Shown here in pieces: positions 26,369 to 35,612 of a DNA stretch of 64,000 nt. The number at the start of each line of letters is the position of its first letter. The first letter of the stretch is position 1. The translations under genes and the position numbers were made by a program. The stretch is taken from positions 434,001 through 498,000 of the forward strand of contig NZ_CP011925.1 of the NCBI RefSeq assembly GCF_000238315.3, in the 5' to 3' direction. The notes under the pieces were generated by a model, which saw only the letters and a list, made by a program, of their open reading frames with translations, was not told the DNA's origin and ran no database searches. The stretch comes from Pseudoalteromonas piscicida (GTDB lineage Bacteria > Pseudomonadota > Gammaproteobacteria > Enterobacterales > Alteromonadaceae).

Positions 26369-27390
26369 CCTATCTTCACCTCTTCATCGCTAGGTTTGCT
26401 ACTACCCGACACTTTTATATTGATCTTATTCGTACCATCTTGGTTTAATGGCTCTGCGCCAAGCACTACATCAAGGCCTGCAGGGGTCGCACCGCCGGGC
26501 TGGCTCAATGGTGCAGGGGGCGTATTTTTATTATTAGATACCATTAAATCTCCCTGCCTAACCGCCGGTTTTCCCTCGATGTAAACATCAAAGCTGCCTT
26601 GCAGAAACTCTGCTTTTTTACCCAATGTTCGGCTAGCGATACCTTTTTTATTACCAGGTTGATCTCCCGTACTTTTTGAAAAGTTAGATTTGATATTGGC
26701 CGCACCGTTACCTTGAATTTTTACTGAGCTGGCAACGCTTGCAGCGTCTGATGAGCGGGCGATGTTGCCATAAGGAATAGGCACAACCACTTTGCCTATC
26801 TTAGTCAAACAAACGTCTACTGTGCTTAACACTCCGCCGCTGCCACTATGCACAGCGGTTCTGCCGTTAATGAGAACGTTCGCGTTTGACACGATAGACG
26901 CTTGTCTGGCTTCGGCTTCAAAATCTCTGGCAACATCACTCTCAGTTCCTACTTGCCAACCCAGCTTAAGGGTTACCAAGTCTAAGAATGCTTGTGGGTC
27001 GCTAATTGGCAGATTCACATCCATCCCCGTTATTGGCTCAATATGCGGTAGAACAGCCGTTTGGTTTTGTTCATCCCACTGTGGTGGGTCGATGATGTAG
27101 TCAGGAATAAACGCATTGACCATTTGGCCTAAGGTAAAATCGCCGTATTTAGCTCTTTCGATCTCTTCTAAAAAGGCTTGCTCTCCCGCAGCACGGTCGG
27201 GAAATATCGCAATACGATAGGCTTGTCCAAGCGCTTGATTTCGCTTTGCACTGATATTTAATGGCAGTAAGGCTGGATTGTTGTGCCGCCAAGAAGCAGA
27301 ACCTGAGGTTCGTAATTTGGCAGTTTGCGCGTCAACATTGTATTGCATGCTCTGGGCTTCGTTGCCTGCACCGGCGCCGATAAAGCTCAT
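26365..27390 (-). CDS. DUF4150 PAAR-like type VI spike adaptor
   Basis: This 341-residue protein has two parts. The N-terminal half (about 1-150) holds SASWRHNNPALLPL and YRIAIFPDRAAGEQAFLEEI, a fold often fused to type VI spike tips. The C-terminal half (about 165-310) is a PAAR-like DUF4150 domain, with NVLINGRTAVHSGSGGVLST, GNKKGIASRTLG and FDVYIEGKPAVRQGDLM. DUF4150 proteins cap the VgrG spike and carry a cognate toxin. The TGA stop overlaps the toxin ATG by 4 bases, which ties the two together. It is the first gene of the module, transcribed leftward from the 27391-27701 region. Confidence 0.85.
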   Translation of the reverse strand: MSFIGAGAGNEAQSMQYNVDAQTAKLRTSGSASWRHNNPALLPLNISAKRNQALGQAYRIAIFPDRAAGEQAFLEEIERAKYGDFTLGQMVNAFIPDYIIDPPQWDEQNQTAVLPHIEPITGMDVNLPISDPQAFLDLVTLKLGWQVGTESDVARDFEAEARQASIVSNANVLINGRTAVHSGSGGVLSTVDVCLTKIGKVVVPIPYGNIARSSDAASVASSVKIQGNGAANIKSNFSKSTGDQPGNKKGIASRTLGKKAEFLQGSFDVYIEGKPAVRQGDLMVSNNKNTPPAPLSQPGGATPAGLDVVLGAEPLNQDGTNKINIKVSGSSKPSDEEVKIG

Positions 27391-27701
27391 TGAGTTGTCC
27401 TTAAATTATTCCTTTAGTCGCAGTTGTATTGATTTTATCTAATACAAACGGCGTAATTTTCCGCATTGTCTGCGCTTTGTCAAAGTGGGCATTATTGTGA
27501 GCATTTATTAACGTAAGCTGTATCCGGGCATTATTAATTTTTGATCTCCAGTTTGAACGAATAATCCACTCAATGCCTTCTGTGTTTAATGGTTATTATG
27601 TGGTGGTATCTGTAAGCTTATTACATCAGTAGAGGTATGGTGTGGCAAGCTCGGAACATTATTGTATAATTTAAGCAATTTCCCCCTATTGCTTGTAAAA
27701 C
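27391..27701. other. Divergent intergenic region before the type VI module
   Basis: These 311 AT-rich bases lie between the leftward effector operon and the rightward GGDEF gene. No gene or clear operator is seen. Confidence 0.4.
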
Positions 27702-29648
27702 ATGTACAGAAAAGTACCTCTAGCACTGTTGCTTTTATTTCTTTTGTTACTCACATTGGCAACGCTAGATACTTTTTGGTTTCATCAGTTTCATAAAAAT
27801 TCTGACGCGACGGATGAAAATCAACAATCTCCTGAAGTTCAATTAAATCTAATACAGCAACAACATCCGCTGCTAGCTATTTATGCACTAACAAAAAAAG
27901 AACCATCCGCCGCACTTGCTCAACTTGAGCAGTGGCGACGTCAGCGTAAGACGATAGAAACAATTGAACATGTCTATATTTTGTGGATCCAACGGAGAGC
28001 TGCGCAGATTGTTCAAGACGAAGTTAAGTTATCGGATACACAGCAAAGCCTCCAAATGCTTGCGGATAAAAACCAGTTACATTGGCTCAGCGCATGGCTC
28101 ATACAAGAACAAGCTAAACAAGCTATTCAGGTCGGGAACTTGCAGCAAGCACTAACAATGATCGAGCAAAGTGTTGAACTTGCGGAAAAAGATAACGCTG
28201 AATTCTTGCTGTTAGAAATTTACAATACGGCTGGAGTCGCATATAACTCGACGAACTCGTTAACGAATGCACTGCGATACTTTTTAAAAGGTATTAAACT
28301 TGCTGAAAAATATCCCAAGAGCCAATTTAATGCGCTATTTAATAATAACTTAGGGCTTCTTTATGTTCACCTAGAGCAATGGCAAAATGCCTTAGTGTAT
28401 TTAAATCGAGCAGAACAACAGTATGAAGACTTTGCAGAGCATAAACCTGACTATATGTTACTCATTATACTAAACCAGTCTTTTGCGCACGTTCACTTAG
28501 GTCACATTGATAAAGCACGAGATAAGCTTGAGCAGGCGCAGCGATTAGTTAATCCGAAAACGAGTGACTTCTACAAAGCAGTATTGTTAAAAAATGAGGC
28601 AAGGCTACTGCTGGCTGAAGATTCTATAGAGCAAGCTATCGATAAAGCAGAAGGGTGTCTGAATTTGATGTTGGAGAGTCAATTTCCAAAGCAGCACGCG
28701 ATTTGCGCTTTAGTTCAAGGGCAAGCCTATTTTAAAAACAATATGTTGGAAGAGGCATACTCCCTAACAAATAATGCAATTGAAGTGTTTACAAAACTGA
28801 ATCATCAGAGGTGGCTGATTAAGAGTCAACTTTTTCTCTCATTAGTTCTTGAAAGCCTTGGGCAATCTAAAGCCGCGCTCGCCGAGTTAAAAACGGTGCA
28901 TGCGCAAGAGAAATCAATGTTGATTGGGGAGCTGGCCGCATTAAACAACGCTTTTGAGATCCAGCAAATTGCCCAAGAGAGAGATCTATTAATAGCAAAA
29001 AATAAGCTTTCGGAGCTTAAGCAAATGATTGATAAACAGCGGTTAAGACTCTTAGTGCTGTGGTTATCGATTGCAGCCATAATCCTAGTTTGGCTCGGCT
29101 ATAAAGCAAAACGTATGAGCAATGATAACCGCCTCTTATATGACCTAAGCTATAGTGATCCGCTAACCGGTGCGGCCAACCGTCATCTATATCAAAAGGA
29201 AATAAAATCTCCAAGTATATTGGACGATAGTGCTACATATCGTTTAGTTATCATAGATCTTGATCACTTCAAGCAAATTAATGATAGTTACGGGCATGAT
29301 AAAGGTGATGTGGTTCTCTCTATAGCAGCAATGCGCCTGAGTCGGTTTATCCAATCGCAGGAACTGTTTGTAAGGTGGGGCGGAGAAGAGTTTCTCATGG
29401 TGCTAAAATCGCGAGGTAATTTTAAAGAGTTTGTTGAAGGTATGGCTGAATCACTACGATGTGAGCCATTTAAGATAGGTGATAATACGCTTTATGTAAC
29501 AGCCTCATTCGGAGTGAGTGAAGAATTAATAATTGAAAGTCTTAATGGTAGCGACGCCGCGTTTAAAGTCGCAGACGAATGTTTATACCGAGCTAAACAA
29601 CAGGGTAGAGACAGAGTCGTGATGGCTGAGCACGAGGTTTCTTTTTAG
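27702..29648 (+). CDS. TPR-containing diguanylate cyclase
   Basis: The 648-residue protein has an N-terminal signal or anchor helix (about 4-22), tetratricopeptide repeats across about 100-420, a short coiled coil and a second membrane helix (about 452-470). It ends in a GGDEF domain (about 485-640). The active-site motif GGEEF is intact at 560-564, preceded by VIIDLDHFKQINDSYGHDKGD. There is no RxxD inhibitory site five residues upstream. It should make c-di-GMP in response to something bound by the periplasmic TPR part. It stands alone on the plus strand. Confidence 0.9.
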   Translation: MYRKVPLALLLLFLLLLTLATLDTFWFHQFHKNSDATDENQQSPEVQLNLIQQQHPLLAIYALTKKEPSAALAQLEQWRRQRKTIETIEHVYILWIQRRAAQIVQDEVKLSDTQQSLQMLADKNQLHWLSAWLIQEQAKQAIQVGNLQQALTMIEQSVELAEKDNAEFLLLEIYNTAGVAYNSTNSLTNALRYFLKGIKLAEKYPKSQFNALFNNNLGLLYVHLEQWQNALVYLNRAEQQYEDFAEHKPDYMLLIILNQSFAHVHLGHIDKARDKLEQAQRLVNPKTSDFYKAVLLKNEARLLLAEDSIEQAIDKAEGCLNLMLESQFPKQHAICALVQGQAYFKNNMLEEAYSLTNNAIEVFTKLNHQRWLIKSQLFLSLVLESLGQSKAALAELKTVHAQEKSMLIGELAALNNAFEIQQIAQERDLLIAKNKLSELKQMIDKQRLRLLVLWLSIAAIILVWLGYKAKRMSNDNRLLYDLSYSDPLTGAANRHLYQKEIKSPSILDDSATYRLVIIDLDHFKQINDSYGHDKGDVVLSIAAMRLSRFIQSQELFVRWGGEEFLMVLKSRGNFKEFVEGMAESLRCEPFKIGDNTLYVTASFGVSEELIIESLNGSDAAFKVADECLYRAKQQGRDRVVMAEHEVSF

Positions 29649-29739
29649 TATAGAGGCTATTTTTTGCTTACTACTAAAGCCAAACCACTTTACCAATGCA
29701 AAGTGGTTTGGGTCGACTTGGATTGATAACTTCTGGGAG

Positions 29740-29955
29740 CTAGGCAAAGCTTTCGTTGATGAGTTCTGCGCTATAGCCTGCATTACGAATAATAGCGATA
29801 ACGTCGTCTTCTCCTTTGGTGCTTGAAATTTCAACGATTTTATCATCGAGGCGGACATTCACTTGCGCTTGGCTATCAGCCGCTTGCATTGCTTCTGTGA
29901 TTGCTTTTACGCAGTGACCGCAGACCATTTTTTCTACTCTTAGTCTTAACATCAT
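29740..29955 (-). CDS. copZ: Copper chaperone, CopZ-like HMA protein
   Basis: The 71-residue protein is a single heavy-metal-associated domain with the metal-binding motif MVCGHC near the N-terminus and the usual beta-alpha-beta-beta-alpha-beta length. It should carry Cu(I) to the CopA ATPase. AAAGGA precedes the start. A CueR-type promoter lies about 30 bases upstream and the gene is divergent from copA, a common arrangement. Confidence 0.9.
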   Translation of the reverse strand: MMLRLRVEKMVCGHCVKAITEAMQAADSQAQVNVRLDDKIVEISSTKGEDDVIAIIRNAGYSAELINESFA

Positions 29956-29983
29956 TATTTCCTTTGTGGATTAAAGAGCTTGC

Positions 29984-30014
29984 ACTGTGAAGCTTCCCTT
30001 GATGGTAAGGTCAA
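29984..30014 (-). promoter_or_regulatory. CueR-type promoter of copZ
   Basis: On the minus strand TTGACC (30009-30014) and CACAGT (29984-29989) are separated by 19 bases. The spacer together with the end of the -35 box contains CCTTACC-ATCAA-GGGAAGC, an imperfect dyad. The overlong spacer with a dyad inside is the hallmark of MerR-family activation. Confidence 0.75.
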
Positions 30015-30060
30015 CTACTATTTAACAATAAGCTTCTGTTAGATGAATGAACAATTTTGT

Positions 30061-30091
30061 TTGACCTTACCATGAGGGTAAGGGTTAGTGT
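30061..30091 (+). promoter_or_regulatory. CueR-type promoter of copA
   Basis: TTGACC (30061-30066) and TAGTGT (30086-30091) are 19 bases apart, with a perfect CCTTACC-ATGAG-GGTAAGG dyad at 30065-30083. Transcription would start near 30098. The first ATG (30098) would then be leaderless, which supports the downstream start at 30128. Confidence 0.85.
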
Positions 30092-30127
30092 CCAACAATG
30101 AGAATTAACGCGTTTGCGGAGATAGAA

Positions 30128-32506
30128 ATGGACAAGGTAATAAAATTTAATGTATCAGGCATGACATGCGCCTCATGCGTTGGCCGAGTTGAGAAAGCCT
30201 TAGAGAAAGTGTCTGGCGTTGTCAGTGCTAGTGTTAATTTAGCAATGGAAGCAGTGTCGGTAGAGGGCAGTGCGGAAGTATCAGCGTTGGTGAGTGCGGT
30301 AAAAGATGCCGGCTACAAGGTCAATACCAGTGAAGTGCAATATCAAGTTAAAGGCATGACTTGTGCGTCTTGTGTGAGCCGAGTGGAAAAGGCGGCGCAA
30401 GCATTACCGCAGGTAATTAAAGCTGAGGTCAATTTAGCGACTGAAAAGCTAACCTTAACTTTAGTGGCAGAGTTACCGTTCGCTGAAATAGAAGCCAAGC
30501 TTAACGACGCCGGTTACACCGTGGTGCAGCCACAAGCAGGCTCGGATGAGTCAAACGAACAAGTGGCAGCAACTCCCTTTTATCGCGCTGATTGGTTCCC
30601 AGCAGTGGCGTCACTGACACTCACTCTACCTATGGTGTTACCCATGTTTGTCATGCTGTTTAACCAAAACTGGATGCTTCCGGCATGGATGCAATGGGCA
30701 CTGGCAACACCTGTTCAGTTTTATTTTGGAGCGCGTTTTTATCGTGCCGGATGGGGAGCGATAAAAGCAGGGACGGGGAATATGGATTTGCTGGTGGCTA
30801 TCGGCACCAGTGCAGCGTATGGCCTTTCAGTGTATTTATGGTGGACATTCAGCGGTGAGCATGGCGCTCCGCATTTATACTTCGAAAGCAGCAGTGCCGT
30901 GTTGAGTTTGGTACTGCTGGGTAAGTACCTTGAACACAGAGCCAAGCGGCGTACAACCAGCGCCCTTAGAGCGCTTGAAAGCTTAAGGCCAACAACGGCT
31001 ATGGTCTGGCGTGATAATAGCTGGCAAGAAGTCCCTGCAGGGGCAGTAAAAAGCGGCGAACGACTATTGATCAAACCTGGTGAGCGTATACCGGTTGACG
31101 GCGTTGTAGTTGAAGGCCACTCACAGGTAGACGAAGCGCTTATCAGCGGTGAAAGTGTCCCTGTTTATAAAGCACAAACAGATAAAGTTACTGGTGGTTC
31201 GGTGAATCTTGATGGCGTGCTTGAAGTGGATGCAACCAGTGTTGGCGCGGAATCGACCCTAGCCAAAATTATTCGCTTGGTAGAGCAAGCACAAGGCGCG
31301 AAAGCACCAGTGCAAGCGTTGGTGGATAAAGTGAGTGCGGTATTTGTACCTGCTGTATTGGTAATAGCGCTCATTACATTTTTTGCATGGGGGCTAAGTA
31401 CTGGAGATTGGCCAACAGGTATTCTGAATGCAGTGGCCGTTCTTGTTATTGCTTGCCCGTGTGCGCTTGGTTTAGCAACACCTGCCGCGATTATGGCAGG
31501 TACAGGCACTGCCGCGCGTTATGGGATCTTAGTAAAGGATGCTGGTGCACTGGAGCAAGCAACTGCCATCGATATGGTGATTTTTGACAAAACGGGCACG
31601 CTTACGGTGGGCAAACCTGAACTTAGCAATATGCACACTTTTACGTATCATCAAAACGACGTGTTACAGCTAGCGGCATCGTTACAGCAATACAGCGAAC
31701 ACCCGCTTGCCAAGGCTGTGGTCAATAAGGCACAAGAAAAGCAATTGTCATTACTTCCTGTAAGCGACTTTAAAGTGGTGGCGGGTAGAGGTGTTAAAGC
31801 ACAATACCAAGATAAAACAGTCTATTTGGGGAGCGGTTTTTGGATGCAAGAGTTAGGCTTAACTTTGCCTGCGCTACCAGAAGAAATACCGGGCGCTTCT
31901 TTATCTTGGTTAGTGAGCCAACATAGTGAACTGAGTTGCGAGTTTTTGGCACTATTCTACTTCACTGACGAGCTTAAAGCTCATGCCTATACAGCGGTCA
32001 AACAGCTTAAGCAGCAAGGAATTAAAGTTGCAATGTTGACCGGAGACAGCCAAAGTAGTGCACAGTACAATGCTAAATTGCTGGAGCTGGACGATTATAA
32101 AGCGCAAGTACTGCCAGAGCACAAAGCTGAGTATATTGCTAATGCCCAACAGCAAGGTTACTGTGTGGTAATGGTCGGCGACGGGATCAATGACGCCCCA
32201 GCGCTGGCACAGGCTGATCTGGGTATCGCAATGGCAACCGGTACGGAAGTGGCGGTAAGCGCGTCGGCAATGACGCTGATGCGTGGCGAGCCAAGCTTAG
32301 TGGCATCTGCTTTAGCGATGGCAAAATTAACCTATCGCAAAATCAAGCAAAATCTATTTTGGGCATTTATCTTTAATGCCATTGGCATTCCATTGGCAGC
32401 ACTGGGTTACCTTAACCCTATTTTTGCAGGTGCGGCGATGGCGGCCAGTAGTTTACTAGTCATTAGCAATGCGTTGTTATTGCAACGTTGGCAACCAAAG
32501 GAGTAA
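30128..32506 (+). CDS. copA: Copper-exporting P1B-type ATPase CopA
   Basis: The protein has 792 residues from the ATG at 30128, chosen because GGAG lies 6 bases upstream and the earlier ATG at 30098 coincides with the predicted transcription start. Two N-terminal heavy-metal domains each carry GMTCASC. The membrane CPC motif is in [13 protein letters not shown]. The phosphorylated aspartate is in [10 protein letters not shown], the conserved HP in [10 protein letters not shown], and the hinge in [15 protein letters not shown]. It exports Cu(I) across the inner membrane at the cost of ATP. It is followed after 5 bases by cueR, so regulator and pump are co-transcribed under the CueR promoter. 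Confidence 0.97.
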   Translation: MDKVIKFNVSGMTCASCVGRVEKALEKVSGVVSASVNLAMEAVSVEGSAEVSALVSAVKDAGYKVNTSEVQYQVKGMTCASCVSRVEKAAQALPQVIKAEVNLATEKLTLTLVAELPFAEIEAKLNDAGYTVVQPQAGSDESNEQVAATPFYRADWFPAVASLTLTLPMVLPMFVMLFNQNWMLPAWMQWALATPVQFYFGARFYRAGWGAIKAGTGNMDLLVAIGTSAAYGLSVYLWWTFSGEHGAPHLYFESSSAVLSLVLLGKYLEHRAKRRTTSALRALESLRPTTAMVWRDNSWQEVPAGAVKSGERLLIKPGERIPVDGVVVEGHSQVDEALISGESVPVYKAQTDKVTGGSVNLDGVLEVDATSVGAESTLAKIIRLVEQAQGAKAPVQALVDKVSAVFVPAVLVIALITFFAWGLSTGDWPTGILNAVAVLVIACPCALGLATPAAIMAGTGTAARYGILVKDAGALEQATAIDMVIFDKTGTLTVGKPELSNMHTFTYHQNDVLQLAASLQQYSEHPLAKAVVNKAQEKQLSLLPVSDFKVVAGRGVKAQYQDKTVYLGSGFWMQELGLTLPALPEEIPGASLSWLVSQHSELSCEFLALFYFTDELKAHAYTAVKQLKQQGIKVAMLTGDSQSSAQYNAKLLELDDYKAQVLPEHKAEYIANAQQQGYCVVMVGDGINDAPALAQADLGIAMATGTEVAVSASAMTLMRGEPSLVASALAMAKLTYRKIKQNLFWAFIFNAIGIPLAALGYLNPIFAGAAMAASSLLVISNALLLQRWQPKE

Positions 32507-32511
32507 ACGTC

Positions 32512-32922
32512 ATGGAAAAACTGATCACAATCGGTGAAGCCGCGCAGCGTACAGGACTCTCTGCAAAAATGATCCGCCATTATGAGGCAAGCGGGCTACT
32601 AAAGTGCAGCAAAAGAAGTGAAGCGGGTTACCGGCTGTACGACTCGCAACAATTACAATTACTAGGTGTGATAAAGCAAGCACGAAAACTGGGGTTTCCT
32701 ATTGCGCAGATCCAGTCTTTACTCGATTTGTTACAAAACCCAGACCGTACTAGCCGTGAAGTCAAATCGATAGCGCAGCATCATTTGAATGAGATTGAGC
32801 ATAAAATCAATGAACTTCAGCAAATGCGTGAGACCTTGAAACAGCTGTCGGACAACTGTAGTGGTGACGAAAATGCAAACTGTCCAATTTTAGATGGGCT
32901 TTGCCAAAATAGCCTAAAGTAG
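32512..32922 (+). CDS. cueR: Copper-responsive MerR-family regulator CueR
   Basis: The protein has 136 residues from the ATG at 32512, preceded by AAAGGAG. The longer reading frame would overlap copA and has no ribosome site. The N-terminal helix-turn-helix reads ITIGEAAQRTGLSAKMIRHY. The C-terminal metal loop is C-x7-C, in DNCSGDENANCPIL, which is diagnostic of Cu(I)/Ag(I)-sensing CueR rather than other MerR proteins. It should activate copA and copZ from the two 19-bp-spacer promoters nearby. Confidence 0.93.
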   Translation: MEKLITIGEAAQRTGLSAKMIRHYEASGLLKCSKRSEAGYRLYDSQQLQLLGVIKQARKLGFPIAQIQSLLDLLQNPDRTSREVKSIAQHHLNEIEHKINELQQMRETLKQLSDNCSGDENANCPILDGLCQNSLK

Positions 32923-32948
32923 CCGAAGGTTAGAATAGGCAAACGTTA

Positions 32949-32984
32949 AAAAGCCAGTCTTCAATAATGAAGACTGGCTTTTTT
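32949..32984. terminator. Bidirectional terminator between cueR and the aminotransferase
   Basis: A strong stem AAAAGCCAGTCTTCA/TGAAGACTGGCTTTT with loop ATAA is flanked by A-runs on the left and T-runs on the right. It can stop transcription from both convergent operons. Confidence 0.9.
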
Positions 32985-33000
32985 GTTGTCCAGAATAGCG

Positions 33001-34296
33001 CTAAGCCTCAAGTAATAGTCTTGACTGGGTAAGTGCGAGCAGTGCACTTTGTAATCTTGGCAGCGCCGCTTCAATTTCACTCGGTGAAATAGTGCAAACG
33101 GCAGCGCGATACCAAAGCTGTGACGCTTTAGAGCGACAGCCAAAGCTGGCGAATGGCACAAGTGCTAACCCTGCGCTATCAATTAAATAACGACTAACTT
33201 GAACTGCATTTTCGAGTATGTTTCCGTCGGGTGTTTCCATATTGATGGCGTCGATCTTCAAGGTCATATAAATGCCGGCATTTGGTATAAATGAATCGAT
33301 TGCCATGCCTGCGCTTTTCATATCCTGAACACCCTGATGCAGTACCGCCATTGAGGCTAATATTTTTTCTTTAAAGCCGGCTAAATAACTTTGTAGGTAG
33401 GCTTCATTTTGAAATAACACCGCAGTGGCAAGTTGCTCTGCCGTCGGGGCCATTGCACCTATATGTTCTTGGAACACCTGCATTTTTGCTATCACTTCGT
33501 GTGGGCCTGTCGCCCACCCAACTCGAATACCTGTTGCGGCAAAAGCTTTGGTGCCGGCATCAACCACTATTAAGTAAGGCTTGATATCTGGGCAAAGCGA
33601 CGCCGGATGATAATGCTCAACCTCTTGCATTGTCAGCATCCAGTACACTTGGTCGTAGATAACATAGAGTGGTTTGGCGTTTATCGCTCTGCGGCGCGCG
33701 TTTTCTGCGACAACCATGTCGCAGATTTCACTGAGCTGTTGCTTTGAAAACATGGAGCCATTAGGATTTTGTGGTGAGCATAAGGTGATAAGGCGCGCAT
33801 CAGATATATGCGCTTGGAGCTGTTCCGCTGTAGGTAAAAATTGATTTGCTTCGCTGGTTTCAATTGGCACGTGCTTGCCACCACACATGGTGGTGTAAAA
33901 CATGTTATTCCAAGAAGGAACAGGGTAGATCACCTTGTCATCTGCGCTCACTGTAGCGAGCATTGCAGAATACAGCAAAGGTCTTGCACCGCCAGAGATC
34001 AGCATCTCTGTGTCTGGGTTGTAGCTGACGTTAAAGCGCTTTTTAGTTTGTTTTGCTACTTCATCGCGAAGTGATAACACCCCCTCAAGCGGGGGGTAAT
34101 CGTTATGCTTGTTCTCGTAAGCTTGCTGGATCTGTGCGGTAAGGTAGTTGGGCATCGGAAATTGTTGCGTGTCAAAATCTCCAATGATCAAATCACAAAT
34201 TTCTTTCCCCTTTGCAAGCTGCTCCTGCACGTAAAACTCAAGGTGAATAATGTCTGAGTAATCAAGTGCATTGGCTAAATTCGATAAGTTTTCCAT
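33001..34296 (-). CDS. PLP-dependent class I/II aminotransferase
   Basis: This 431-residue fold-type I aminotransferase has a predicted Schiff-base lysine K250 in VVDAGTKAFAATGIRVGW, followed by the conserved arginine R258. Other family marks are the YPPLEG-type segment, SPQNPNG (about 174-180) and the YDQVY motif (about 214-218). The active-site lysine sits in AGTK rather than the common SxSK, so specificity is hard to guess. It is the last gene of the leftward operon with the cysteine desulfurase and the unknown protein. It may supply or recycle a 2-oxo acid for the neighbouring oxidase-decarboxylase pathway. Confidence 0.85.
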   Translation of the reverse strand: MENLSNLANALDYSDIIHLEFYVQEQLAKGKEICDLIIGDFDTQQFPMPNYLTAQIQQAYENKHNDYPPLEGVLSLRDEVAKQTKKRFNVSYNPDTEMLISGGARPLLYSAMLATVSADDKVIYPVPSWNNMFYTTMCGGKHVPIETSEANQFLPTAEQLQAHISDARLITLCSPQNPNGSMFSKQQLSEICDMVVAENARRRAINAKPLYVIYDQVYWMLTMQEVEHYHPASLCPDIKPYLIVVDAGTKAFAATGIRVGWATGPHEVIAKMQVFQEHIGAMAPTAEQLATAVLFQNEAYLQSYLAGFKEKILASMAVLHQGVQDMKSAGMAIDSFIPNAGIYMTLKIDAINMETPDGNILENAVQVSRYLIDSAGLALVPFASFGCRSKASQLWYRAAVCTISPSEIEAALPRLQSALLALTQSRLLLEA

Positions 34297-34345
34297 TGTT
34301 ATATTTTTCTCCTTAAGTATTTGTTCTGGAATAATTTAGTAATAT

Positions 34346-35554
34346 TTAAACGAGTAAAGTTAGCGCCGCGACTTCTCTAACCTTGTTGAGTGCGAAGTCA
34401 ATTTCGGCTTCTGTAGTATGCCTGCCTAGGCTAAAGCGTATGGTTGCCTGTGCCAGTTCATCCGATAGCCCAAGTGCGGTTAATACGTGGCTTGGCGATA
34501 GGTTGCTTGACGAACAAGCTGAGCCAGTACTGACCGAAATGCTTTTCTTTAATAAGCTCAGCATTTTTTTACCGTCGGTGTCATGAAAAGAGACGTTACA
34601 AACATGCGGGAGTCTTTCTTCGCTTATGCCATTGACTTGCACCTGTTGTAGCTCCAATAAACCATCTTCTAACTTGTCCCTTAGCTGTTCAACTTTGTCA
34701 ATTGCGCCATTTCTTAATTCTCGCTGTGCAAGTTCCACTGCCTTGGCAAAACCAACAATGCCAGGTACATTTAACGTGCCACCGCGTAGCCCTTGCTCGC
34801 TTCCACCACCGGTGATCTGCGGTCTAATATCAACCACTCTACTGCCATGCTGATGTCTTAAATACAGGCCGCCAACCCCTTTAGGGCCATAAATTTTGTG
34901 TGCCGAGCAAGTTAAAATATCAATAGGGCAAGTGGTAAGATTGATATCGACCTTGCCTAGCGCTTGTGTGGCGTCAGACATAAATAGAATGCTATGTTGC
35001 TGTGCAATAACGGCAATGTCGTCAATTGGATTAATAGTGCCGATTTCGTTATTTGCGTACATCACGGTGATTAAAATCGTTTCAGGCGTGATTGCGGCCT
35101 TCATTGCGTCGATATCAAAGCTGCCATCTGGTAACGGCTCAAGATAAGAAACGCGAGCGCCTTCCTGTTCTAAATCTCTAAGTGTTGCAAGCGTTGCCGG
35201 GTGCTCAATCGACGAAGTAATAATGTGCTTGCCTTTGTGATTACAAGCACGAAACACGCCGCGGATACCTAAGTTGTTGCTTTCAGTCGCGCCAGAAGTA
35301 AAGATAAAATTTTCAGGTTGTGCGCCAAGGGCATCTGCAATTTTTTCACGCGCTTGTTCGACCGCTTTATGGGCGTTCCAGCCATGTAAACCATACATGC
35401 TTGCAGCATTACCAAAGTCGTTGCAAAAGTAAGGTAACATGGCTTGTAACACAGCTTCGTCGCACGGTGTTGTGGCGTTATGATCTAAATAGATAGGAAA
35501 GCGTAGCGACGCTTCAGTAGTGGACTTACTCTCTAGTGCTGTAATGAGTGACAT
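34346..35554 (-). CDS. Cysteine desulfurase (IscS/NifS class)
   Basis: The 402-residue PLP enzyme converts cysteine to alanine and an enzyme-bound persulfide. The signature LDHNATTP is near the N-terminus, H118 is in SIEHPA, the PLP lysine K220 is in TCSAHKIYGPKG, and the persulfide cysteine C347 is in STGSACSS. The short SSGSACSS-like loop puts it in the class I IscS/NifS group. The usual isc partners (iscU, iscA, hscA, fdx) are absent, so it is not the housekeeping enzyme. Its neighbours are an unknown protein and an aminotransferase, which suggests dedicated sulfur delivery to a product or a cofactor. Confidence 0.9.
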   Translation of the reverse strand: MSLITALESKSTTEASLRFPIYLDHNATTPCDEAVLQAMLPYFCNDFGNAASMYGLHGWNAHKAVEQAREKIADALGAQPENFIFTSGATESNNLGIRGVFRACNHKGKHIITSSIEHPATLATLRDLEQEGARVSYLEPLPDGSFDIDAMKAAITPETILITVMYANNEIGTINPIDDIAVIAQQHSILFMSDATQALGKVDINLTTCPIDILTCSAHKIYGPKGVGGLYLRHQHGSRVVDIRPQITGGGSEQGLRGGTLNVPGIVGFAKAVELAQRELRNGAIDKVEQLRDKLEDGLLELQQVQVNGISEERLPHVCNVSFHDTDGKKMLSLLKKSISVSTGSACSSSNLSPSHVLTALGLSDELAQATIRFSLGRHTTEAEIDFALNKVREVAALTLLV

Positions 35555-35612
35555 AAAAAATCTCCGTATAAAATTGGGGCAACAGTCAAATTGAAGCGGA
35601 TAAATGCGTGCG

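Noticed and set aside
20516..27390. Full type VI secretion cluster
   Set aside because: Only an adaptor, a toxin and small membrane proteins are present; no sheath, baseplate, ClpV or membrane-complex genes were found in the window.
30098..30127. Upstream start for CopA
   Set aside because: The ATG at 30098 coincides with the transcription start predicted from the CueR promoter, so it would have no ribosome site; the ATG at 30128 has GGAG.
34346..35554. Housekeeping iscS
   Set aside because: No iscR, iscU, iscA, hscB, hscA or fdx gene is adjacent; the neighbours are an unknown protein and an aminotransferase.
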